Assembly: GCF_003590775.1 (NCBI RefSeq)
Contig: NZ_QYUM01000003.1
Span: forward strand, 684,501-748,500
Length of the DNA: 64,000 bases
Reading direction: 5' to 3'
Source of the DNA: Sphingomonas cavernae
Lineage (GTDB): Bacteria; Pseudomonadota; Alphaproteobacteria; Sphingomonadales; Sphingomonadaceae
Position 1 is the first letter of the stretch. The number at the start of each line of letters is the position of its first letter. The notes under the pieces were generated by a model. It was not told the DNA's origin and made no database searches. It saw nothing but the letters and a program-made list of their open reading frames with translations. The translations under genes and the position numbers were made by a program. This document shows, piece by piece, positions 44,988 to 53,012 of this stretch.

Positions 44988-45011
44988 ATGCCCGGGCTTG
45001 CGCCCGGGCAT
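44988..45011 (-). terminator. Rho-independent terminator of aqpZ
   Basis: Read on the minus strand, ATGCCCGGGC-GCAA-GCCCGGGCAT is followed at once by TTTTTT. It ends the aqpZ transcript and overlaps the stop of the convergent lipoprotein gene. Confidence 0.92.
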
Positions 45012-45032
45012 CTCGCTGTTGTGCTGAAAAGG

Positions 45033-45737
45033 TCAGCCCTGCTTAGGGCTCGCAAACAGCTTGTAGACGAAGCCGCCGAGCGCGCCGCCGATAAGCGGCG
45101 CCACCCAGAACAGCCAGAGCTGCTGGATTGCCCAGCCGCCAACGACGAGCGCTGGCCCTGTGCTGCGCGCCGGATTGACCGAGGTGTTGGTGACCGGGAT
45201 GCTGATGAGGTGGATCAGCGTCAGCGCCAGACCGATCGCGATCGGCGCGAAACCCGCGGGCGCTCGGCCATCGGTCGCGCCCATGATGATGAGGAGGAAG
45301 AAGAAGGTCAGCAGCACCTCGATCAGGAAACCCGAGGCCATTGCGTATTGCCCCGGAGAATGCTCGCCAAAGCCGTTGGCAGCGAGCCCGTTGACCGCGA
45401 GGTCATAGGTCGCGGTGCCGCTCGCGATGGAATAGAGCGCGAACGCCGCAGCAATCGCGCCGAGCACCTGCGCGATCACATAAGCCGGAATGTCGGCCGT
45501 GGCGAAACGTCCGCCCGCCCATAATCCTATGGTGACGGCGGGGTTGAAATGTCCGCCCGAGATATGGCCTACCGCATAGGCCATGGTGAGGACGGTCAGG
45601 CCGAACGCGAGCGCGACGCCCGCAAAGCCGATGCCAAGTTCAGGAAAGGCAGCCGCCAGCACGGCGCTGCCGCACCCGCCGAAGACAAGCCAGAATGTAC
45701 CGAGAAATTCCGCGATGCCACGTTGAACGATCGTCAT
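45033..45737 (-). CDS. aqpZ: Aquaporin Z
   Basis: A six-helix water channel of 234 residues. The two NPA boxes are [11 protein letters not shown] and [33 protein letters not shown] is the typical first helix. A histidine in SLIHL-like [13 protein letters not shown] and the arginine of the second NPAR give the water-selective filter. It is monocistronic with a clear terminator. Confidence 0.97.
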   Translation of the reverse strand: MTIVQRGIAEFLGTFWLVFGGCGSAVLAAAFPELGIGFAGVALAFGLTVLTMAYAVGHISGGHFNPAVTIGLWAGGRFATADIPAYVIAQVLGAIAAAFALYSIASGTATYDLAVNGLAANGFGEHSPGQYAMASGFLIEVLLTFFFLLIIMGATDGRAPAGFAPIAIGLALTLIHLISIPVTNTSVNPARSTGPALVVGGWAIQQLWLFWVAPLIGGALGGFVYKLFASPKQG

Positions 45738-45756
45738 GTCTCGCTCCCCTTTTAGG

Positions 45757-45776
45757 CGCCCCGCATTGTCGGGGCG
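45757..45776 (-). promoter_or_regulatory. GC hairpin upstream of aqpZ
   Basis: CGCCCCG-CATTGT-... pairs with CGGGGCG, forming a 7-bp stem with a short loop 20 bases before the aqpZ ATG. It could be a 5' leader structure of aqpZ, or a weak 3' end of the upstream threonylcarbamoyl gene. There is no T-run. Confidence 0.35.
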
Positions 45777-45844
45777 GGTAGGGAAGTGTGACTGAAAGTT
45801 GTGAAAGCGTAAAGAAGCGTCTGGAATCCCTGCAGTTCAGCGGT

Positions 45845-46798
45845 TCAGGCGGCCGCTCGCGCCAGTCTGTCGTTGATCGCGACGCCGAGACCTTGATTGG
45901 GAACAGGCGCGATGGCGATAGCGGTGCGGTCGCTGGCGTCGGCCTGATGGAGCAGGTCGAAGAGCCGAGCCGCCGCTTCGGCGAGATCGCCTTGCGACGA
46001 AAGATTGACGTCGCCCGCGATTGCGCCGAAGCCGATGAACCATTCGTAGGCCCGCGCCTGTGTCGCGCCGAGCCGGACGGGCTTTGCAGGCGCATAATGG
46101 CTGGCGAGCTGGCCGGGAGCCTCGATGGCGTCGCCGTCCGCCTCCCGCACCGGCAAGCCAACCAGTGACTCTATCCGTTCGGCGGTCACGGGACCGGGGC
46201 GGAGCAGCCGGATCACAGAGCCACGCGGCGCGACGATCGTTGATTCGATCCCCTGCGCGGTCGCGCCCGCGTCGAGGATCAGCGGGATGCGTCCATCAAG
46301 GCTGGCGCGCACATGTTCGGCGCGCGTCGGGCTGATCCGGCCACTGGCATTGGCCGAGGGCGCGGCGAGCGGTTTGCCGCTCACCCGAAGCAAGGCCTGC
46401 ATCGCTTCATGCGCGGGACAGCGAAGTGCAATCGTGCCCAGACCCGCAGTCGCAAGCGAAGCGATTGGGGAATCGGGCCTGAGCGGCAGGACGAGTGTCA
46501 GCGGTCCCGGCCAGAAAGCCGTCGCCAGCGTCCGCGCAGTGTCGTCGAAAATCGCGATCGTTTCGGCGGCCGCGATGTCGGGGATATGGACGATCAGCGG
46601 ATTGAAGCTGGGCCGGCCCTTGGCGGCATAGATTCGCGCGACCGCCTGCGGATTCGTCGCGTCGGCGGCGAGTCCGTAAACCGTTTCGGTCGGAATCGCG
46701 ACCGGAATAGCCTCGCGGATCAGCGCCGCGGCCTCGTCGATCGCCGCCTTGCCGTAAGGGCGGATCACTGTCTGATAAGAGGCATTTGAGCCGGTCAT
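45845..46798 (-). CDS. L-threonylcarbamoyladenylate synthase (Sua5/TsaC type)
   Basis: Makes the activated intermediate for the t6A37 modification of ANN-decoding tRNAs. The YrdC domain covers about residues 10-200. It contains PTETVYGLAADATNPQAVAR, AKGRPSFNPLIVHI, and PLAAPSANASGRISPTRAEH, where the S-A-N motif binds ATP. A C-terminal Sua5-specific domain completes the 317 residues, so it is the longer Sua5 form. The catalysis is well established for the family. Confidence 0.95.
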   Translation of the reverse strand: MTGSNASYQTVIRPYGKAAIDEAAALIREAIPVAIPTETVYGLAADATNPQAVARIYAAKGRPSFNPLIVHIPDIAAAETIAIFDDTARTLATAFWPGPLTLVLPLRPDSPIASLATAGLGTIALRCPAHEAMQALLRVSGKPLAAPSANASGRISPTRAEHVRASLDGRIPLILDAGATAQGIESTIVAPRGSVIRLLRPGPVTAERIESLVGLPVREADGDAIEAPGQLASHYAPAKPVRLGATQARAYEWFIGFGAIAGDVNLSSQGDLAEAAARLFDLLHQADASDRTAIAIAPVPNQGLGVAINDRLARAAA

Positions 46799-46846
46799 GC
46801 TGTGGCGCTATAGCGCGCGCAAATTACACGCAAGGATGTTGTCCAG

Positions 46847-48571
46847 ATGACCTATGTCGCCCCCGTTTCCGAACAGCGCTTCGTGCTCGAGCATGTCGTG
46901 AAGATCGGGGAGCTGGCGGCGACCGAGAAATATGCCGCGGCGTCGTCCGACATGGTTGACGCCATCCTCGAGGGCGCGGGGCAGTTCGCCGAGGGGGAAT
47001 ATGCGCCGCTCAATCGTGCCGGCGACGAGATCGGCGCGCGGTGGAAGGACGGCGTGGTCACGATGCCTGAGGGATTTCGCGCGGCCTATCAGGCGTTCGT
47101 CGAAGGGGGCTGGGGCAGCATCAACGGCCCCGAGGAATTTGGCGGGCAAGGCCTTCCCTATGCGCTGGCGACGGTGATCATGGAAGATCTGGGCTCGGCC
47201 AATATGGGCTTTTCGCTCTGCAACATGCTGACCCCCGGCGCGATCGAAGCGCTGATCGCCTATGGCACCGATGAACAGAAGGCGGCGTGGCTGCCCAGGC
47301 TCATCACCGGCGAATGGACGGGGACGATGAACCTGACTGAATCGCAGGCGGGTTCGGATGTCGGAGCACTCCGGACAACCGCGACACCGCTGGGCGATGG
47401 CGGCTTCAAGATCAAGGGCACCAAGATCTTCATCACCTTTGGCGAGCATGATCTTGCCGACAACATCGTCCACCTTGTCCTCGCGCGCACGCCCGGCGCG
47501 CCCGCGGGCACGCGCGGCATCTCGCTGTTCCTCGTCCCCAAGTTCCGGCTCGATGCCGAGGGCCGTCCGGCCGGGACCAATGATGTGCGCTGCGTGTCGA
47601 TCGAGCATAAGCTCGGCATCCATGCCTCGCCGACCTGCGTGCTGAGTTTTGGCGACAATGACGATTGCATCGGCCATCTGATCGGCCCCGAGTTCGGCGG
47701 CATCGCCGCGATGTTCGTGATGATGAACAATGCCCGGCTCAATGTCGGCCTGCAGGGCGTCCAGATCGGCGAGCGCGCGACGCAACAGGCCGTATCCTAC
47801 GCGCGCGAACGCATTCAGTCGGCGCGCGCGGGTGGACCTTCGCGTGACCCTGTCGCGATCATCGAGCATCCCGATGTCCGCCGCATGTTGCTGCGCATGA
47901 AGGCGCTGACGCAGGGCGCTCGCGCACTGATCTACTATGCGGCAGGGCAGGTCGACCGTGCGCATCTGGGCGACGAGGCCGCGAAGAACCGCCTCGATCT
48001 GCTCACCCCGCTCGCCAAGGCTTACGGCACCGATATTGGCTGCGAAGTCGCGTCGCTCGGCGTGCAGGTGCACGGCGGTATGGGCTTCATCGAAGAGACC
48101 GGTGCGGCGCAATATTACCGCGATATCCGCATCGCGCCGATCTATGAGGGCACCAACGGCATCCAGGCCGCCGATCTCGTGGGGCGCAAGCTGGGGCTCG
48201 ATGGCGGCGCGACACTCGCGGCGCTGATCGCCGACATGCGCGCTGAGGCGCATGACGCCGGACTGCGCGCGCTGATCGATTCGGTCGAAGCGGTGGCGGG
48301 GCACCTGGCGTCGGCGAGCGCGGACGATCGCCTTGCGGCCAGCTATCCCTTCCTCACCATGCTCTCGGTCGCGGTGGCGGGCTGGTTGATGGAGCGTCAG
48401 GGCCGTGCGGCGAGCGGCGCCGAGGGCGATCCCGCTTTCCTCGCGATGAAGCAGGCGGCAGTGCGCTTCTATGTCGATCAGCTTGTGCCCGAGGCGCAGG
48501 GCCTTTTCGCTTCGGCGATGGCGGGTGCTGATCTGCTTTATGCAGTGGATGAGGCGGCGTTTGCGGCCTGA
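46847..48571 (+). CDS. Acyl-CoA dehydrogenase, DmdC-like long form
   Basis: A flavoprotein of 574 residues, longer than classical acyl-CoA dehydrogenases because of an N-terminal AcdM-type region (MTYVAPVSEQRFVLEHVV) and a C-terminal extension. MNLTESQAGSDVGALRTTA is the FAD/substrate loop. IKGTKIFITFGEHD and GIHASPTCVLSFGD follow, and the catalytic glutamate lies in APIYEGTNGIQAADLVGRK. DmdC-type members act on methylmercaptopropionyl-CoA or other short/medium acyl-CoAs; the substrate here is open. AAGGATG precedes the ATG. Confidence 0.93.
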   Translation: MTYVAPVSEQRFVLEHVVKIGELAATEKYAAASSDMVDAILEGAGQFAEGEYAPLNRAGDEIGARWKDGVVTMPEGFRAAYQAFVEGGWGSINGPEEFGGQGLPYALATVIMEDLGSANMGFSLCNMLTPGAIEALIAYGTDEQKAAWLPRLITGEWTGTMNLTESQAGSDVGALRTTATPLGDGGFKIKGTKIFITFGEHDLADNIVHLVLARTPGAPAGTRGISLFLVPKFRLDAEGRPAGTNDVRCVSIEHKLGIHASPTCVLSFGDNDDCIGHLIGPEFGGIAAMFVMMNNARLNVGLQGVQIGERATQQAVSYARERIQSARAGGPSRDPVAIIEHPDVRRMLLRMKALTQGARALIYYAAGQVDRAHLGDEAAKNRLDLLTPLAKAYGTDIGCEVASLGVQVHGGMGFIEETGAAQYYRDIRIAPIYEGTNGIQAADLVGRKLGLDGGATLAALIADMRAEAHDAGLRALIDSVEAVAGHLASASADDRLAASYPFLTMLSVAVAGWLMERQGRAASGAEGDPAFLAMKQAAVRFYVDQLVPEAQGLFASAMAGADLLYAVDEAAFAA

Positions 48572-48601
48572 GTCCCGACTGGACCCACCACGGTCCCGCT
48601 G

Positions 48602-48715
48602 CCTGTCCTGAGCGCCGCCGCAGGCGGCGTCGAAGGGAGCTTGTCGAAGGGTGCGTCAGGACAGGGCTTCGAGTTTGTCCCCGGGGACAAGGCTTCGACA
48701 AGCTCAGCCTGAGCG
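48602..48715. repeat. Compound palindromic repeat after the acyl-CoA dehydrogenase gene
   Basis: CCTGTCCTGA near 48602 pairs with TCAGGACAGG near 48656. GCCGCCGCAGGCGGC is a small inner hairpin. GTTTGTCCCCGGGGACAA forms another. The right edge carries the CTTCGACAAGCTCAGCCTGA arm also seen at 33130 and 33466. The element occupies the gap between convergent genes. Confidence 0.65.
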
Positions 48716-48736
48716 CCTCGGTCCGGGCAGAAGCTT

Positions 48737-49093
48737 CTACGCGTCGATAGGGTCGAGCAGCTCGGCGGGCTCGATCCCGAGCCGTGCGATGTGCTCGCGA
48801 ATCCTGGGCCAGCTCTGCGTCAGGAACTGCGCACGTTCGTCGATGCGGAGCTGTTCGACCGCGCCGCTGGCGACGAACATGCCGATACCGCGCTTGACCG
48901 CGACATAGCCCTTGTCCTGCAGGCTCTGATACGCCTTGGCGACGGTCAGCGGATTGGCGCCATGCTCGCTCGCAAAGACGCGCACCGAAGGAAGCTGATC
49001 ACCCTCGGCATAGGTTCCGTCAAGAATCATCGCCGAGATCATGCCGCGAAGCCTCAGATATACCGGGCTTTCTTCACCGCCTATCACTGTCAT
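48737..49093 (-). CDS. GntR-family regulator, YtrA subfamily
   Basis: A short 118-residue regulator consisting of the winged-helix domain and a short tail. GEESPVYLRLRGMISAMILDG, EGDQLPSVRVFASEHGANPL and TVAKAYQSLQDKGYVAVKRG are the GntR motifs. No large effector domain is present, as in the YtrA subfamily. The start at 49093 (MTVIGGEE) was preferred to an upstream GTG. An inverted repeat just upstream may be its operator. Targets may include itself and neighbouring genes. Confidence 0.88.
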   Translation of the reverse strand: MTVIGGEESPVYLRLRGMISAMILDGTYAEGDQLPSVRVFASEHGANPLTVAKAYQSLQDKGYVAVKRGIGMFVASGAVEQLRIDERAQFLTQSWPRIREHIARLGIEPAELLDPIDA

Positions 49094-49108
49094 AGGGGCA
49101 TAATACAC

Positions 49109-49131
49109 ATTGGCGGAAAAAATGCCAATGC
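49109..49131. promoter_or_regulatory. Inverted repeat, possible GntR operator
   Basis: CATTGGC and GCCAATG are perfect complementary half-sites separated by nine bases (GGAAAAAAT). The repeat lies 16 bases before the GntR start and 10 bases after the nitroreductase stop. YtrA-type regulators usually autoregulate through such palindromes. Confidence 0.5.
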
Positions 49132-49141
49132 ACGATTGTCA

Positions 49142-49723
49142 TCAACTGTTGCGCCAGGTGCTGACGATCGCGTCCATATCGGGGCGGGGGCGTTCATCAA
49201 GATCGCGCGACGGCGATCCGATGAAGACGAAGCCCGCGATTCGTTCGGGCGCAGCGCCAAAGGCGTCGCGCACCGCATCGCTATAGGCGGGCCAGCCCGT
49301 CAGCCAGCCGCCGACAAAACCCATGGCGTGAACGACGTGCAGCAGGTTCATGCACACCGCGCCTGCCGAAAGCTGCTGTTCCCACAGGGGAATCTTGCTC
49401 GACTCCCTGGGGCTCGACAGCACGACCACGAGCGTCGGGGCCTGATGCGCGAACTGCTCCATCGCTTTGATCTCCAGGCGGCCAGCTTCGGGGCGCTCGG
49501 CGCGATAGGCGGCAACGATCATGTCCGAAAGCGCGTCGCGCTGCTCCGGGTCGACAATGACGAAGCGCCATGGCGAAAGCTTGCCGTGATCGGGCGTGCG
49601 CGCAGCAATCGTAAGCGCCTGATTCAATTGCGCCGCATCCGGCCCGGGTGCGACCATGTCGCGCGGCTTGCCCGAACGGCGGGTGGCGAGGAGCGAGAGC
49701 GGCGTGCTGCCGTTGTTGTACAT
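49142..49723 (-). CDS. Nitroreductase-family flavoprotein
   Basis: 193 residues with the YdjA-like small nitroreductase fold. LATRRSGKPRDMVAP contains the RRS FMN-binding motif. RTPDHGKLSPWRFVIVDPE is the conserved H-x-x-L-x-P-W-R-F block, and SAGAVCMNLLHVVHAMGFVGGWLTG is the middle helix with G-W. An NAD(P)H-dependent oxidoreductase; the physiological substrate is unknown. Confidence 0.9.
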   Translation of the reverse strand: MYNNGSTPLSLLATRRSGKPRDMVAPGPDAAQLNQALTIAARTPDHGKLSPWRFVIVDPEQRDALSDMIVAAYRAERPEAGRLEIKAMEQFAHQAPTLVVVLSSPRESSKIPLWEQQLSAGAVCMNLLHVVHAMGFVGGWLTGWPAYSDAVRDAFGAAPERIAGFVFIGSPSRDLDERPRPDMDAIVSTWRNS

Positions 49724-49852
49724 GGGTGCGCACTATCAGTGTCACAGCCGCGCAACAATATTCTTCACACGAGCAATTTCGCCGCTAGTCTGCCCCGCAA
49801 TCGCGCCGGGGCGAACCGGCCAAGATCAATTCCACGGGGAGCAACACGCTCA

Positions 49853-51631
49853 ATGGCTAGCAATCCAATCACCGAGGCAGGCGAAAAAACCTGGTTCGGC
49901 CATCCGCCGCAGCTTGCGCGGCTGTTCACGACCGAGATGTGGGAGCGTTTCGGTTATTACGGCATGCGCGCACTGCTCGCGCTGTACCTCGCCCAATGGT
50001 TCCTGTTCGATGACTCGACGACGGGCGGCCTCTATGGCGCCTTTACCAGCCTCGTCTACCTGACCCCGCTGTTCGGCGGCCTGATCGCCGACCGGCTGCT
50101 TGGCGCGAAGCGCTCGGTCAAGCTCGGCGCGATCATCATGTGCCTCGGCTATCTGGGGCTGTGCTTCGGCGGTGAACAGGCCAAGCCCGTCTTCAACCAT
50201 GCCGGGCAAAGTTACGAGGTGCAGGTTTCAAAGGATGAGACCGGCAGATCGGTCCAGTCGGTCGTCACGACCGCGGGCGCCTATGCGATCAAGGGCAATG
50301 AGGACGGCAGCGTCACGCTGCAGGGTTCGGATGGCAGCGTGCTGCCGCAGACGATCGCCAAGGGTGAATTCAAGGCTGATGCCGAACGTGATCCTTTCTG
50401 GATCTCGGTGATGCTGTTCTCGCTGTCGCTCGTCGTGGTGGGCAACGGTTTCTTCAAGCCCAATATCTCGACGATCGTCGGCACGCTCTACGCGCCGGGC
50501 GACCGTAGGCGCGATGCTGGCTTCACTATTTTCTACATGGGTATCAACCTGGGCTCGATCGGTAGTCAGATTCTGGCGCCGATCTTCGCGCAATGGTTTG
50601 GCTGGTGGGCGGGCTTCGGCCTCGTGGCGATCGGCATGGCGGTTGCGTGGAGCCTGTTCCAGTTCGATGGCGGACGTCTGAAGGGCTATGGCGAGCCGCC
50701 GGCCGATGTCGGCGAAAAGTCGCGGTTCTATGTCTATCTGGGCGTCCTGCTCGCAATCCCTGTCGCCTGGTTCCTGCTGAACAACGCGATGCTCTCGGCA
50801 CAGGCAGCGCACGCCGCCGCAAGCGAAGGTACCGGCATTCTCGGCTATCTCGCGGCGCTGCCGCTGCTCGGCAAGATCCTGTTTGGGCTGTTTGTCGTCG
50901 CGGTGATCGGCATTCCGATCTGGGCGGCTCGCGTGGGTACGCGGGAGGAATTCGAGAAGATGGTCGTGGCGATCGTGCTGGTCGTGATGTCGGTCGTCTT
51001 CTGGACGCTGTTCGAGCTTGCAGGTTCGGCGCTGACGCTGTTTGCCGAACGCTCGACCGATCGCAATTTGGGCTTCGGCATCATCATGCCCGCGGGCTCG
51101 GTGCAGGCGTTCAACCCGATCTTCATCGTGATGATGGCGCCCTTCTTCGCGGGGCTCTGGGTCCGGCTCGCCAGGCGTAATGTCGAGCCCTCGATCCCGG
51201 TTAAGTTCGCGATCGCGCTCGTCCTTGTGGGGCTCGGCTTCCTGATCGTCGTGTTCGGCGCGAGCTTTGCGGACAGCCAGTTCCGTGTTGGCATCATCTG
51301 GTTGATGCTGCTCTATCTCGTCCACTCGATCGGCGAGCTCTGTCTCTCTCCCGTCGGCCTCTCGATGATCACCAAGCTGTCGATCGCGCGGATCGTGGGC
51401 ATGATGATGGGCGTCTGGTTCCTCGCGACCTCGATGGCCAATTATGTCGGCGGCATGATCACCCAGTTCGCCAGCGTCGAGACCGTGGGCGGCGAGGTGA
51501 CCAATCCCAAGCTGGCGCTCGACACCTATATCGACGTGTTCCAGACCATCGGCCTGTGGGCGATCGGGATCGGCATTTTCCTTTTCGTGATTTCCCCGCT
51601 TCTCAAAAGGTGGATGCATGGCGTTGTGTAA
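49853..51631 (+). CDS. POT-family proton-dependent peptide transporter
   Basis: A 592-residue MFS transporter of the PTR2/POT family, start at ATG 49853. TEMWERFGYYGMRALLALYL carries the ExxER motif for proton coupling and peptide binding. FFKPNISTIVGTLY and FTIFYMGINLGSIGSQI are the two PTR2 signatures. A large extra hydrophilic region at about residues 105-175 (VNHAGQ...) is unusual. It is the first gene of a four-gene overlapping operon with two amidohydrolases, suggesting uptake of peptides or acylated amino acids for cytosolic or periplasmic hydrolysis. Confidence 0.93.
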   Translation: MASNPITEAGEKTWFGHPPQLARLFTTEMWERFGYYGMRALLALYLAQWFLFDDSTTGGLYGAFTSLVYLTPLFGGLIADRLLGAKRSVKLGAIIMCLGYLGLCFGGEQAKPVFNHAGQSYEVQVSKDETGRSVQSVVTTAGAYAIKGNEDGSVTLQGSDGSVLPQTIAKGEFKADAERDPFWISVMLFSLSLVVVGNGFFKPNISTIVGTLYAPGDRRRDAGFTIFYMGINLGSIGSQILAPIFAQWFGWWAGFGLVAIGMAVAWSLFQFDGGRLKGYGEPPADVGEKSRFYVYLGVLLAIPVAWFLLNNAMLSAQAAHAAASEGTGILGYLAALPLLGKILFGLFVVAVIGIPIWAARVGTREEFEKMVVAIVLVVMSVVFWTLFELAGSALTLFAERSTDRNLGFGIIMPAGSVQAFNPIFIVMMAPFFAGLWVRLARRNVEPSIPVKFAIALVLVGLGFLIVVFGASFADSQFRVGIIWLMLLYLVHSIGELCLSPVGLSMITKLSIARIVGMMMGVWFLATSMANYVGGMITQFASVETVGGEVTNPKLALDTYIDVFQTIGLWAIGIGIFLFVISPLLKRWMHGVV

Positions 51632-53012
51632 GCGTAACGTGATTGCGTTGGCGGTGGGGCTTTCGCTCGCCGCCTGCGCGAAGGGGGGGGCAGCGCCCAA
51701 ATCGGCTTCGGCCGAAAAGGCACCGCCGCCCAAGGAAAATCCCTACCCCTCGACCTATAGGCCCTATCCGGGCGCGCCAACGGTGATCCGCGGCGCGACC
51801 GTGTTCGACGGAGAGGGCGCGCGCATCGAGAATGGCGTCGTTTTCTTCTCGGAGGGCAAGGTGACCGCGATCGGCGGAGCCGACACCGCTATCCCCGAAG
51901 GCGCGACCGTGATCGACGGCACCGGCAAATGGGTGACGCCCGGCATCATCGACATCCACAGCCATCTCGGCGACTATGCGTCGCCGGGCGTACAGGCGCA
52001 TTCGGACGGCAACGAGGCGACGAGCCCCGTCACCGCACAGGTCTGGGCCGAGCATAGCGTCTGGCCACAGGATCCGGGTTTCAGCCGCGCGCTGGCCAAT
52101 GGCGGCATCACCACGCTGCAGATCTTGCCCGGCTCCGCCAACCTGTTCGGCGGCCGGACAGTCACGCTCAAGAACGTGCCTGCGCGCACGATGCAGGGGA
52201 TGAAGTTCCCCGACGCGCCTTACGGCCTGAAGATGGCGTGCGGCGAAAACCCCAAGCGCGTCTATGGCGGCCGCAACCAGCAGCCCTCCACGCGCATGGG
52301 CAATATCGCGGTCAACCGCCAGACCTGGGCCAAGGCGACCGAATACAAGAACAAGCGTGCCGCGGGCAAGGAACAGGCGCGCGACATGGCGATGGATACG
52401 CTCGCCGACGTGCTCGAGGGCAAGATCAACGTCCACAACCATTGCTACCGCGCCGACGAAATGGCGATCGTCATCGATATGGCCAAGGAGTTCGGCTACA
52501 AGGTCGCGAGCTTCCAGCACGCCGTGGAGGGCTACAAGATCGCGGACCTTCTGCGCGAAAACGACATTTGCGCTGCGATGTGGGCCGATTGGTACGGGTT
52601 CAAGATGGAATCTTATGACGCGGTCAACGAGAACATCCCGCTCGTCCACAATGCCGGCGCCTGCGCGATCGTGCATTCGGACGACGCCAACGGCATCCAG
52701 CGTCTGAATCAGGAAGCCGCCAAGGCGCTCGCCGATGGCCGGCGGATCGGCATCAATGTCAGTGATGAGATTGCATGGACCTGGCTGAGCTACAATCCGG
52801 CCAGGGCGATGGGCATCGCCGACCGCACGGGCAGCCTCAAGCCCGGCAAGATGGCGGATGTCGTGCTGTGGAACGGCAATCCCTTCAGCGTCTACACGCG
52901 CCCCGAAAAGGTGTGGATCGACGGTGCGCTGCTTTATGATGCCAATGATCCAAAGCGAAGGCCGGTGAGCGACTTCGAACTGGGCCAGCCGGGCGAAGGA
53001 GATCCGAAATGA
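51618..53012 (+). CDS. Amidohydrolase family lipoprotein
   Basis: 464 residues. The lipobox is LAVGLSLAACAK with cysteine near residue 20. The metal-dependent hydrolase barrel starts VIRGATVFDGEGARIENG. It has GKWVTPGIIDIHSHLGDY (HxH metal ligands) and further ligands in NVHNHCYRADEM and AIVHSDDANGIQ (His/Asp). It resembles imidazolonepropionase-like and Xaa-Pro dipeptidase-like enzymes. The start overlaps the peptide-transporter gene by 14 bases, so peptide or N-acyl amino acid cleavage in the periplasm is the best guess. Confidence 0.87.
   Translation: MALCKRNVIALAVGLSLAACAKGGAAPKSASAEKAPPPKENPYPSTYRPYPGAPTVIRGATVFDGEGARIENGVVFFSEGKVTAIGGADTAIPEGATVIDGTGKWVTPGIIDIHSHLGDYASPGVQAHSDGNEATSPVTAQVWAEHSVWPQDPGFSRALANGGITTLQILPGSANLFGGRTVTLKNVPARTMQGMKFPDAPYGLKMACGENPKRVYGGRNQQPSTRMGNIAVNRQTWAKATEYKNKRAAGKEQARDMAMDTLADVLEGKINVHNHCYRADEMAIVIDMAKEFGYKVASFQHAVEGYKIADLLRENDICAAMWADWYGFKMESYDAVNENIPLVHNAGACAIVHSDDANGIQRLNQEAAKALADGRRIGINVSDEIAWTWLSYNPARAMGIADRTGSLKPGKMADVVLWNGNPFSVYTRPEKVWIDGALLYDANDPKRRPVSDFELGQPGEGDPK

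Noticed and set aside
48791-49852. Upstream extension of the peptide-transporter frame
   Set aside because: It is antisense to the GntR and nitroreductase genes. The conserved transporter start is the ATG at 49853.
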